Of a stretch of DNA of 57,557 nucleotides, positions 48,626 through 55,616 are shown in pieces. The stretch is from positions 1 through 57,557 of the forward strand of contig CAKRSS010000007.1 of the NCBI GenBank assembly GCA_934401725.1. Direction: 5' to 3'. The position numbers and the translations under genes were made by a program. The stretch's first letter is position 1, and each line of letters opens with the position of its first letter. The notes under the pieces were generated by a model, which made no database searches, had not been told where the DNA came from, and was given only the letters and a program-made list of their open reading frames with translations. This stretch comes from an uncultured Eubacteriales bacterium (lineage in GTDB: Bacteria; Bacillota; Clostridia; Oscillospirales; CAG-272).

Positions 48626-49223
48626 TTTTTCCTCCGATCCGCCCTGCGAGCGGTAAAATCAGACTGCCGACCGAGTTGCCGAGCACTGCAGTGGTGAAGA
48701 AGCCCAGCGCGCGTACGTCGCCGAGACCGGATGCGCCGAAGTAAAACATATCCGCAATTGAGTGTTCAAAGCCGCTCAGAATAAAGACAGGTATGCAGAA
48801 GAGAATTCCTATCGGTGTGTTTTTCTTGCGAAAAATATGCACTGCAAGGTACATGAGAACCCCGCAGAAGGCAGCGCGGATGAATGTCTGCAAAAGGCTT
48901 TGCTCAAGTTTTGCGCTCACGGTCAACTCGGCGGCGTCGCCGAGTGCGGGCAACGCGTATCTTATGAGCGCACCGAACGCATAGGCGCTTGCGAGATTTC
49001 CGGCAAGGCCGAGCGCGAGCATGGCGGCGTTCCGCTTCGAGTGGTCGTCGGCAAGGTAGCCGATCTTACCGGTGAAGAGATAGTAGTCCATGTAGCAGAT
49101 GCAGAGCAGCGCCACCGAGAAAAGCACCGCACCGATATAACGGTTATCGCACGCGAGAAAAACGCTCCCGCCGACGGCAATCAGCAGCCCTGCGCAGATG
49201 CTTCCCGACAGTGTCCTCAACAT
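48615..49223 (-). CDS. Formate/nitrite transporter (FNT) family channel
   Basis: A compact 202-aa membrane protein with six predicted helices. Several FNT landmarks are present: CAGLLIAVGGSVF at the first helix, a MDYYLFTGKIGYL loop region, LGLAGNLASAYAFGALI, FIRAAFCGVLMYLAVHIF and the central-histidine helix with LSGFEHSIADMFYFGASGL. A VLGNSVGSLILPLAG segment closes the fold. Usual FNTs are 260-290 aa, so termini and loops are trimmed. It overlaps purM by 7 nt and purN by 11 nt, so it is built into the purine operon. Formate as cargo is inference from family and context. Confidence 0.85.
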   Translation of the reverse strand: MLRTLSGSICAGLLIAVGGSVFLACDNRYIGAVLFSVALLCICYMDYYLFTGKIGYLADDHSKRNAAMLALGLAGNLASAYAFGALIRYALPALGDAAELTVSAKLEQSLLQTFIRAAFCGVLMYLAVHIFRKKNTPIGILFCIPVFILSGFEHSIADMFYFGASGLGDVRALGFFTTAVLGNSVGSLILPLAGRIGGKNET

Positions 49224-50257
49224 ATGCGGATTTTGTCATCCGAGGCCTCAATGCTGCCGATGACGTAGGCGTCCTCGCCGTTCTCACGCAGAACGGAAAG
49301 CGCCGTGTCGGCCTCGTTCTCGGGCACGACGATGCTCATGCCGACGCCCATGTTGAAGGTGTTGAACATATCGCGCTCGCTTATGCCGCCGACCTTTTCG
49401 ATAACGTCGAACACGGGGAGCACGCGGACTGACGCGCGGTCGATGACAGCTCCGAGTCCGTCCGGAATGCTGCGCGGGATGTTTTCGTAAAAGCCGCCTC
49501 CGGTTATGTGTGAAATGCCGCGGACGGTGACGCGCTCAAGCAGCGCAAGAACAGGCTTTACATAAATTTTGGTCGGTGTCAGCAGCGCCTCGCCGAGCGA
49601 CCGGCCGCCGAGTTCAACGACGGGCACCGAGAGGTTGCGGCTCTCGACGTCAAACACCTTGCGAACCAGCGAAAAGCCGTTGGAGTGTACACCGCTCGAG
49701 GGGAGCGCGATTATGACGTCGCCGGGACGCATTTTTTTGTTGTCGATTATTTTATCTCGGTCGACGATGCCGGTGCAGTATCCCGCGAGGTCGTATTCGT
49801 CCTCGGGGTAGAAGCCCGGCATTTCGGCCGTCTCGCCGCCGATGAGCGCCGCGCCGGCCTCGACGCAGCCGTCACAAACGCCCTTCACTATGTCGGCTAT
49901 ACGCTCGGGGACGTTTTTGCCGCAGGCGATGTAGTCGAGAAAGAACAGCGGGCGTGCGCCGCAGCAGATTATGTCATTGACGCACATGGCCACGCAGTCG
50001 ATGCCGACCGTGTCGTGCTTGCCCAGAAGAAACGCCAGCTTGAGCTTGGTTCCAACGCCGTCCGTTCCGCTGACAAGGACGGGACGGTGGATGCCGGTAA
50101 GGTCCAGCTCGAACAGGCCGCCGAAGCCGCCTATATCCGAGCTGACGCCGCCCGTCATGGTTCTCGCAATGTGCGACTTCATAAGTTCGACTGCGCGGTA
50201 GCCTGCCGTGATGTCAACGCCGGCGTTCGCGTATGCTTCGGAATGTGAATTTATCAT
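49217..50257 (-). CDS. purM: Phosphoribosylformylglycinamidine cyclo-ligase (AIR synthetase)
   Basis: PurM closes the imidazole ring of FGAM to AIR with ATP. The 346-aa product shows YANAGVDITAGYRAVELMK, VSGTDGVGTKLKLAFLLGKH, GGETAEMPGFY and the C-terminal ISHITGGGFYENIPR. Length is normal. It lies 3 nt after purF and overlaps the FNT gene by 7 nt. Confidence 0.98.
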   Translation of the reverse strand: MINSHSEAYANAGVDITAGYRAVELMKSHIARTMTGGVSSDIGGFGGLFELDLTGIHRPVLVSGTDGVGTKLKLAFLLGKHDTVGIDCVAMCVNDIICCGARPLFFLDYIACGKNVPERIADIVKGVCDGCVEAGAALIGGETAEMPGFYPEDEYDLAGYCTGIVDRDKIIDNKKMRPGDVIIALPSSGVHSNGFSLVRKVFDVESRNLSVPVVELGGRSLGEALLTPTKIYVKPVLALLERVTVRGISHITGGGFYENIPRSIPDGLGAVIDRASVRVLPVFDVIEKVGGISERDMFNTFNMGVGMSIVVPENEADTALSVLRENGEDAYVIGSIEASDDKIRIC

Positions 50258-50260
50258 GTT

Positions 50261-51694
50261 TTACTCCTTATTTTCGCCGATCTTGGTTTCAAAACGGTTT
50301 TTCATAGACTCCGACGGAATCTCAGTTGGATAGCAGCCGTCAAAGCAGGCAGTGCAATATCCGGTTCCGTGGACGCCCTTAGCTATCTGTCGAACGCTCT
50401 CGACGCTGAGATAGCCGAGCGAGTCGACGCCGATCTTCTGCGCAATCTCGTCGAGCGAATACTTGCAGGCGATGAGGTTGTCACGAGAGTCGATGTCGGT
50501 GCCGTAGTAGCAGGGGTTGAGGAAGGGCGGGGCTGAGACGCGCATGTGTATTTCGCTCGCCCCGGCGTCGCGAAGAAGCCGGACAATGCGCGCACTCGTC
50601 GTTCCGCGGACGATGGAGTCGTCAATCATGACGACGCGCTTGTCGCGCACGACCTCGGAGATGGGATTAAGTTTTATGCGGACTCTGTCCTCTCGACTTT
50701 GCTGTCCCGGGGCGATGAAGGTGCGTCCGATGTACTTGTTTTTAATGAAGCCAAGTTCGTACGGAATGCCAGATTGCTTTGAATATCCTATGGCGGCGTC
50801 GATGCCGCTGTCGGGAACGCCTATCACAACGTCCGCCTGAACCGGGTGCTCAAGCGCGAGAAACGCGCCCGCGCGCATACGCGCCGTGTGAACGCAGCAG
50901 CCCTCAATCACGGAATCGGGACGTGCGAAATAGATGTATTCGAACACGCAGAGCGAGCACTGAGCACGTTTGCAGTGCGTATCGATAGAGCGGACGCCAT
51001 CGCGGCTGAAGACTACAATCTCGCCCGGGGCAATGTCGCGGACAAACTCGGCTCCGACCGAGTCAAGCGCGCAGCTTTCCGAGGCGACGATGTACCTGCC
51101 GTCCGGCGTTTTTCCGTAGCACAGCGGGCGGAAGCCGTTCTCGTCGCGTACGGCAATCAGCTTTGACGGCGACATAATGACAAGCGAGTAAGCCCCGCGC
51201 AGCCTGTCCATCGCGCGATTTACGGCCTCCTCAATGGACGGCGCGCTAAGCCGCTCCTTGGTGATGATGTAGGAGATGACCTCGGTGTCGCTTGTGGTGT
51301 GGAATATCGAGCCCTGAAGCTCGAGCTCGTGGCGAAGCTCGCCCGAGTTTACGAGGTTTCCGTTGTGCGCCAGCGCGATTTTGCCCTTTATGTGGTTGAC
51401 AACTATCGGCTGTGCATTGTTGCGGTCGTTTGAGCCGGTTGTTCCGTAGCGCACGTGACCGACGGCGATTCTTCCTTCGCCGAGCCCTGCAAGTATGCCG
51501 GGCGTGAAGACGTCGTTGACAAGGCCGGTGTCCTTGTACGAGGTAAAGACACCGTCGTCATTCACTACAATTCCGCAGGACTCCTGCCCGCGGTGCTGAA
51601 GCGCAAAAAGACCGTAATAGGCGGTGCGGGCGATGTCGCCGGTCTCGGGCGCGTATATCCCGAGCACGCCGCATTCTTCTCTGAGATTGCTCAT
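50261..51694 (-). CDS. purF: Amidophosphoribosyltransferase
   Basis: PurF makes phosphoribosylamine from PRPP and glutamine, the committed step. The 477-aa product has a short propeptide ending before Cys8 (MSNLREE then CGVLGIYAPETGD), the nucleophile after cleavage. The PRPP loop is VVMIDDSIVRGTTSARIVRL. Cysteines in AQCSLCVFEYIYFARP, IACKYSL and GYCTACFDGCYP fit the 4Fe-4S cluster of the Bacillus-type oxygen-sensitive enzyme, in keeping with an anaerobe. It follows purC by 12 nt. Confidence 0.98.
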   Translation of the reverse strand: MSNLREECGVLGIYAPETGDIARTAYYGLFALQHRGQESCGIVVNDDGVFTSYKDTGLVNDVFTPGILAGLGEGRIAVGHVRYGTTGSNDRNNAQPIVVNHIKGKIALAHNGNLVNSGELRHELELQGSIFHTTSDTEVISYIITKERLSAPSIEEAVNRAMDRLRGAYSLVIMSPSKLIAVRDENGFRPLCYGKTPDGRYIVASESCALDSVGAEFVRDIAPGEIVVFSRDGVRSIDTHCKRAQCSLCVFEYIYFARPDSVIEGCCVHTARMRAGAFLALEHPVQADVVIGVPDSGIDAAIGYSKQSGIPYELGFIKNKYIGRTFIAPGQQSREDRVRIKLNPISEVVRDKRVVMIDDSIVRGTTSARIVRLLRDAGASEIHMRVSAPPFLNPCYYGTDIDSRDNLIACKYSLDEIAQKIGVDSLGYLSVESVRQIAKGVHGTGYCTACFDGCYPTEIPSESMKNRFETKIGENKE

Positions 51695-51706
51695 TCTTCC
51701 TCCGCC

Positions 51707-52411
51707 TCAACCGAAAACGCGCTTCATCATCTCGGCGTAAGCCCCCTCGACACCGCCCATGTCACGGCGGAAGCGATCCTTGTCCAGCTTTTCGTTGGTG
51801 GTGGCATCCCAGAAACGGCAGGTGTCGGGCGAGATTTCGTCCGCAAGCACTATGCTGCCGTCGGGGAGCCGCCCGAACTCCAGCTTGAAGTCAACAAGAC
51901 GGACGTTGAGTCCGAGAAAATACTCCTTGAGTATTTCGTTGACACGGAAGGCCGTGGATTTGATGGTCTCTATCTCTTGCTTAGTTGCAAGACCAAGCGC
52001 CAACGCGTGGTATTCGTTTATAAGCGGGTCGTGAAGCTCGTCGTTTTTGTAGGAGAATTCAATGGTCGGCTCAGCGAAAACAATGCCCTCGGGAACGCCG
52101 TAGCGCTTGGAGAACGAGCCCGCGGAAATGTTGCGTATGATGACTTCCAGCGGCACTATCGACACTTTTTTAACCAGCGCCTCGCGGCCGTTCAGCTCCT
52201 TGACAAAGTGAGTCGGAACGCCGTGCTCCTCGAGCATGGCAAAGAGAAAATCAGACATTTTGTTATTGACAACGCCCTTGCCGACGATGGTGCCTTTTTT
52301 GAGGCCGTCGAGCGCGGTGGCGTCGTCCTTGTATGATACTATGACAAGCTCGGGAGAGTCGGTTGCGAAGACCTTTTTCGCCTTTCCTTCGTAAAGCTGA
52401 TCGAGTTTCAT
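51707..52411 (-). CDS. purC: SAICAR synthetase
   Basis: PurC adds aspartate to CAIR with ATP. The 234-aa product starts with LDQLYEGKAKKVFATDSPEL and has VPLEVIIRNISAGSFSKRYG and the SPDTCRFWD motif. Length is normal for the bacterial type. It lies 15 nt after purE and 12 nt before purF. Confidence 0.98.
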   Translation of the reverse strand: MKLDQLYEGKAKKVFATDSPELVIVSYKDDATALDGLKKGTIVGKGVVNNKMSDFLFAMLEEHGVPTHFVKELNGREALVKKVSIVPLEVIIRNISAGSFSKRYGVPEGIVFAEPTIEFSYKNDELHDPLINEYHALALGLATKQEIETIKSTAFRVNEILKEYFLGLNVRLVDFKLEFGRLPDGSIVLADEISPDTCRFWDATTNEKLDKDRFRRDMGGVEGAYAEMMKRVFG

Positions 52412-52426
52412 TTGGGTTTCCTCCGT

Positions 52427-52930
52427 TTAATTGTTTGAGTGATTGAATTCCGCCTCGACGGCGGCGCTTTTGGCGAGAACCTTTTCGGCTTCGGCCGCAC
52501 GGCGGGCCGCAAGTTTCTCCGCGAGCGCGTCGTCGGAAAGAGAAAATATTTCCGCGCACAGCAAAGCGGCATTAACGGCTCCGTCTATCGCAACTGTAGC
52601 TACAGGGATGCCGGATGGCATCTGCACAGTCGATAGCAGAGCGTCAATGCCGCCGAGATGGCCGGAATTCATGGGTATGCCTATTACGGGGAGTGTGGTG
52701 GAGGCTGCAATTGCCCCCGCGAGATGCGCCGCCATACCTGCGGCTGCAATGATGGCACCGAATCCGTTCTGTCGGGCGCCGGCAGAGAACATTCTGACCC
52801 CGTCCGGCGTGCGGTGCGCCGAATATACATGCACCTCGAACGGAATACCAAGCGCTCCCAGTGTATCCGCAGCCTTTCTGACTACCGGCAGATCGCTGTC
52901 GCTGCCCATAATGATTGCAACTTTCTTCAT
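52427..52930 (-). CDS. purE: N5-CAIR mutase / AIR carboxylase PurE
   Basis: The first gene of the purine operon; 167 aa. The active-site motifs are IIMGSDSDLPVVRKAADTLG, VYSAHRTPDGVRMF and IAAAGMAAHLAGAIAA. No purK lies in this operon. Either PurK is encoded elsewhere or the enzyme uses CO2 directly as class II PurE does; sequence alone does not settle this. The ATG is about 65 nt after the 3' end of a ZTP riboswitch and just past its terminator. The Shine-Dalgarno is AAAGGAAAC. Confidence 0.97.
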   Translation of the reverse strand: MKKVAIIMGSDSDLPVVRKAADTLGALGIPFEVHVYSAHRTPDGVRMFSAGARQNGFGAIIAAAGMAAHLAGAIAASTTLPVIGIPMNSGHLGGIDALLSTVQMPSGIPVATVAIDGAVNAALLCAEIFSLSDDALAEKLAARRAAEAEKVLAKSAAVEAEFNHSNN

Positions 52931-52948
52931 GCTGTTTCCTTTCGTCTG

Positions 52949-52997
52949 AAAAAATAAAAAGAGCGCAGTTAAGGTAAGTCGTGTTACTTAACTGTGC
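52949..52997 (-). terminator. Terminator stem of the purine leader (ZTP riboswitch expression platform)
   Basis: On the minus strand GCACAGTTAAG (52997-52987) pairs with CTTAACTGCGC (52973-52963), with one mismatch and extra GTAA/TTAC pairing inside. The run TTTTTATTTTTTC (52960-52948) follows. Its 5' arm shares bases with the last TGGGCA of the aptamer (53000-52995), so ligand binding should block terminator formation. Confidence 0.85.
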
Positions 52998-53077
52998 CCA
53001 GACGGTCGGCAGAAGGGCGAACCCTCCCTTTATTATTCCTTGCTCCCGTGCAGTTATCTGCCATCCGTCAGTCACAA
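52995..53077 (-). promoter_or_regulatory. ZTP (pfl-motif) riboswitch controlling the purine operon
   Basis: The pfl consensus is visible. GTGACTGACGG (53075-53065) has its GACGG paired to CCGTC (53005-53001). A GCAG/CTGC hairpin lies at 53061-53050, then ACGGGAGCAAGG. A purine-rich joining region leads to an AGGG-TTCG-CCCT hairpin, and the hallmark is CCGACCGTCTGGGCA at the 3' end. pfl RNAs bind ZTP/ZMP, which builds up when 10-formyl-THF is short, and turn genes on. The operon below contains both formyl-transfer enzymes and Fhs, which matches that logic. Confidence 0.92.
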
Positions 53078-53094
53078 AGAACCTCTATGGCAAC

Positions 53095-53123
53095 ATGATA
53101 CCATACATCCGGACAAAAGTCAA
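53095..53123 (-). promoter_or_regulatory. Sigma-A promoter of the purine operon
   Basis: Minus strand -35 TTGACT (53123-53118), 17-bp spacer, -10 TATCAT (53100-53095). The transcript would start near 53088, shortly before the ZTP aptamer. No PurR box was recognised. Confidence 0.8.
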
Positions 53124-53218
53124 GTGGCGTTATTGAGTGAAAACTGCCGAAACTGGCTCGCCCGATTTGTGCTCTTTGTATATAATTTGTCTCGCTCGCA
53201 AAAATTTCGATTTTTCTA

Positions 53219-53247
53219 TTGACATCGAGCAGATTGTATGATAAAAT
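53219..53247 (+). promoter_or_regulatory. Sigma-A promoter of pyrC-carA-carB
   Basis: Perfect -35 TTGACA (53219-53224), 17-bp spacer, -10 TAAAAT (53242-53247). The leader to the pyrC ATG is about 66 nt and shows no PyrR-type terminator/antiterminator pair. Confidence 0.85.
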
Positions 53248-53319
53248 CACTAAGGTTAGGAACTTATCCGGCGGTGTTGACGGCAGATGCGTGGCACGGC
53301 TTAAAGGAGAAAAAACAGA

Positions 53320-54537
53320 ATGATGATTGATTCGAGAAGGTTTTCTGATGCAGAACTGCATAGTCTGCTCGGGCGATTTGCCGAAAATGGCGGCAATTCT
53401 CCCGCTTGTTTCGGTTCATATTTAATTTTTCCCGGTCTCTGTGACGTTCACGTTCACTTCAGAGAGCCGGGGTATTTTTATAAGGAATCGATAAAGACCG
53501 GAAGTCTCGCGGCGGCACGCGGCGGCTTTACGGCGGTTTGCGCGATGCCGAATCTCGATCCCGTTCCCGACAGCGTACAGGGACTCGAGGCTGAGCTGGC
53601 GCTCATCAGACGCGATTCCTGCGTGAATATTTTACCATATGGTGCTATCACCGTTGGCGAGAAGGGGGAGACCCTATCGGACATGGAGGCGATAGCACCT
53701 TTTGTCTGCGCATTTTCGGACGACGGACGCGGCGTGCAGAGTCGAGAGATGATGCGTGAGGCTATGAAGAGAGCCCGGTCGCTCGGCAAAATAATCGCCG
53801 CGCACTGCGAGGACACGTCGCTGCTTCACGGAGGCTATATACACGACGGAGCCTACGCGCGAACGCACGGGCACGCCGGAATATCGTCCGAGAGCGAGTA
53901 CGCGCAGATAGCGCGTGATCTGGAGCTTGCCGCCGAGACGGGTGTGGCTTACCACATCTGCCACGTCTCAACGCGGCAGAGCGTCGAGCTGATACGGCAG
54001 GCCAAGCGCAGCGGCGTCGACGTAACCTGCGAGACCGCGCCGCACTACCTCACGCTCACCGACGACTGTCTCGAGGAGGACGGTCGCTTCAAAATGAATC
54101 CGCCGCTGCGCAGCTGGGTCGACCGCGAGGCGCTGCTCGAGGGGCTTGCCGACGGCACGGTCGACATGGTAGCCACCGACCACGCCCCGCACAGCGCCGA
54201 GGAAAAGAGCCGCGGCCTGCGCGGCAGTCTGTTCGGAATAGTCGGGCTTGAGACGGCCTTCCCGGTGCTGTATACAGAGCTTGTGAAAAGCGGAACAATG
54301 ACAGTAGAAGCGCTTATAGATAAGATGTGCACAAACCCGCGACGGCGCTTCGGTATACCGACAGACGGCGAGGATTACACGATATTCGAGGTCGGGACAC
54401 CCTACACGGTGAACCCGGATGAGTTCAGATCAAAAGGAAGAAGCACACCGTTCGCCGGGCGGACGGTGTACGGCAGATGCATTGCAACAGTAATAAAAGG
54501 GAGAACGGTATGGCAAGAAAATTCAACGGAAAATTGA
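53320..54537 (+). CDS. pyrC: Dihydroorotase
   Basis: PyrC closes carbamoyl-aspartate to dihydroorotate in pyrimidine synthesis. The 405-aa type I enzyme has the zinc motif GLCDVHVHFREPGYFYKESI, then AVCAMPNLDPVPDS, the IAAHCED metal region and the ATDHAPHSAEEKSRG motif with the catalytic Asp. ATG 53320 follows AAAGGAG by about ten bases; a second ATG is adjacent. The end overlaps carA by 28 nt. pyrB is not in the visible part. Confidence 0.96.
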   Translation: MMIDSRRFSDAELHSLLGRFAENGGNSPACFGSYLIFPGLCDVHVHFREPGYFYKESIKTGSLAAARGGFTAVCAMPNLDPVPDSVQGLEAELALIRRDSCVNILPYGAITVGEKGETLSDMEAIAPFVCAFSDDGRGVQSREMMREAMKRARSLGKIIAAHCEDTSLLHGGYIHDGAYARTHGHAGISSESEYAQIARDLELAAETGVAYHICHVSTRQSVELIRQAKRSGVDVTCETAPHYLTLTDDCLEEDGRFKMNPPLRSWVDREALLEGLADGTVDMVATDHAPHSAEEKSRGLRGSLFGIVGLETAFPVLYTELVKSGTMTVEALIDKMCTNPRRRFGIPTDGEDYTIFEVGTPYTVNPDEFRSKGRSTPFAGRTVYGRCIATVIKGRTVWQENSTEN

Positions 54538-55616
54538 TATTCGAGGACGGCAGCGAGTACTACGGATACCGCTTCGGCTCTGACGTCGAGCGGGTATGCG
54601 AGGTGGTGTTCAACACCTCGATGGCAGGCTACGAGGAGATAGTCTCCGACCCGTCATACACCGATCAGGCGGTGGTTATGACATACCCTCTTATCGGCAA
54701 TTACGGCATCAACGCCGAGGACGCCGAGACGCTGACGCCGACGGTCGGCGGCCTGATTGTCAGCGAGTACAACCCCTATCCGTCCAACTTCCGCAGCGAG
54801 GGAAATCTTTCGGATTACCTTGTACGCTTCGGAATTCCGGGACTTGAGGGCGTCGATACGAGAAAGCTCGCCCGCTCCATCCGCGACACCGGCAGCCGCC
54901 GCGGACTCCTGACGGATGCCGACACGGACACGGCGGAGGGCGTTCGCCGTCTTGCGGAATACAGCGTCCCGCACGACGCGGTCGCGCGGGTGTCCACCAA
55001 GAAAATATGGTTTTCGCCCGCCGATGGCAAAACGCTCTGCCGGGTTGCAGCGATAGACTGCGGAATCAAGCTCAATATCGTCCGTTCGCTCAACAGACGC
55101 GGCTGCGACGTCACGGTGTTTCCGTACGACACGCCCGCGGAGGAAATCGAGCGCATGAACCCCGACGGGCTGTTCCTCTCCAACGGCCCCGGCGACCCCG
55201 AGGACGTGACTCCGGTCATAGAGCTCGTCCGGAGACTGCGCGGCAAACTGCCGATATTCGGCATCTGCCTCGGACATCAGATGATTGCGCTGGCATACGG
55301 CGCGCATACGTACAAGCTGAAGTTCGGACACCGCGGCGGCAACCACCCCGTCAAAAATCTCATGACCGGCAAGGTTGAGATAACCTCGCAGAACCACAGC
55401 TACGCCGTCGTCGCCGACTCGCTCGAGGGCACGGGGCTTGAGGTCACACACCTCAACCTGCTCGACGGAACCGTCGAGGGACTCCGGTGCGCCGGGGACA
55501 GAGTTTTCTCGGTACAGTACCACCCGGAGAGCGCGCCGGGACCCGAGGACAGCGGGTATCTGTTCGATATATTTGTAAACCAGATGCGTGAGCGGGGAGG
55601 GAAAGCATATGCCTAA
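54510..55616 (+). CDS. carA: Carbamoyl-phosphate synthase small subunit
   Basis: CarA hydrolyses glutamine and channels ammonia to CarB. From the ATG at 54510 the product is 368 aa (MARKFNGKLIFEDGSEYYGY). The earlier in-frame ATG (54477) would add 11 unconserved residues and lacks a Shine-Dalgarno, while AAAGGGAGA precedes 54510. VVFNTSMAGYEEIVSDPSYT is diagnostic. The glutaminase nucleophile lies in PIFGICLGHQMIAL and the His/Glu pair in VQYHPESAPGPEDSG. It overlaps pyrC by 28 nt and carB by 8 nt. Confidence 0.97.
   Translation: MARKFNGKLIFEDGSEYYGYRFGSDVERVCEVVFNTSMAGYEEIVSDPSYTDQAVVMTYPLIGNYGINAEDAETLTPTVGGLIVSEYNPYPSNFRSEGNLSDYLVRFGIPGLEGVDTRKLARSIRDTGSRRGLLTDADTDTAEGVRRLAEYSVPHDAVARVSTKKIWFSPADGKTLCRVAAIDCGIKLNIVRSLNRRGCDVTVFPYDTPAEEIERMNPDGLFLSNGPGDPEDVTPVIELVRRLRGKLPIFGICLGHQMIALAYGAHTYKLKFGHRGGNHPVKNLMTGKVEITSQNHSYAVVADSLEGTGLEVTHLNLLDGTVEGLRCAGDRVFSVQYHPESAPGPEDSGYLFDIFVNQMRERGGKAYA

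Noticed and set aside
52931..53094. Guanine riboswitch or PurR box as the purine control element
   Set aside because: The purine-aptamer core is absent and no PurBox pair was seen, whereas the pfl/ZTP hallmarks are clear.
53248..53319. PyrR-type attenuator before pyrC
   Set aside because: The leader is only about 66 nt and holds no terminator hairpin with a T tract or PyrR-binding loop.
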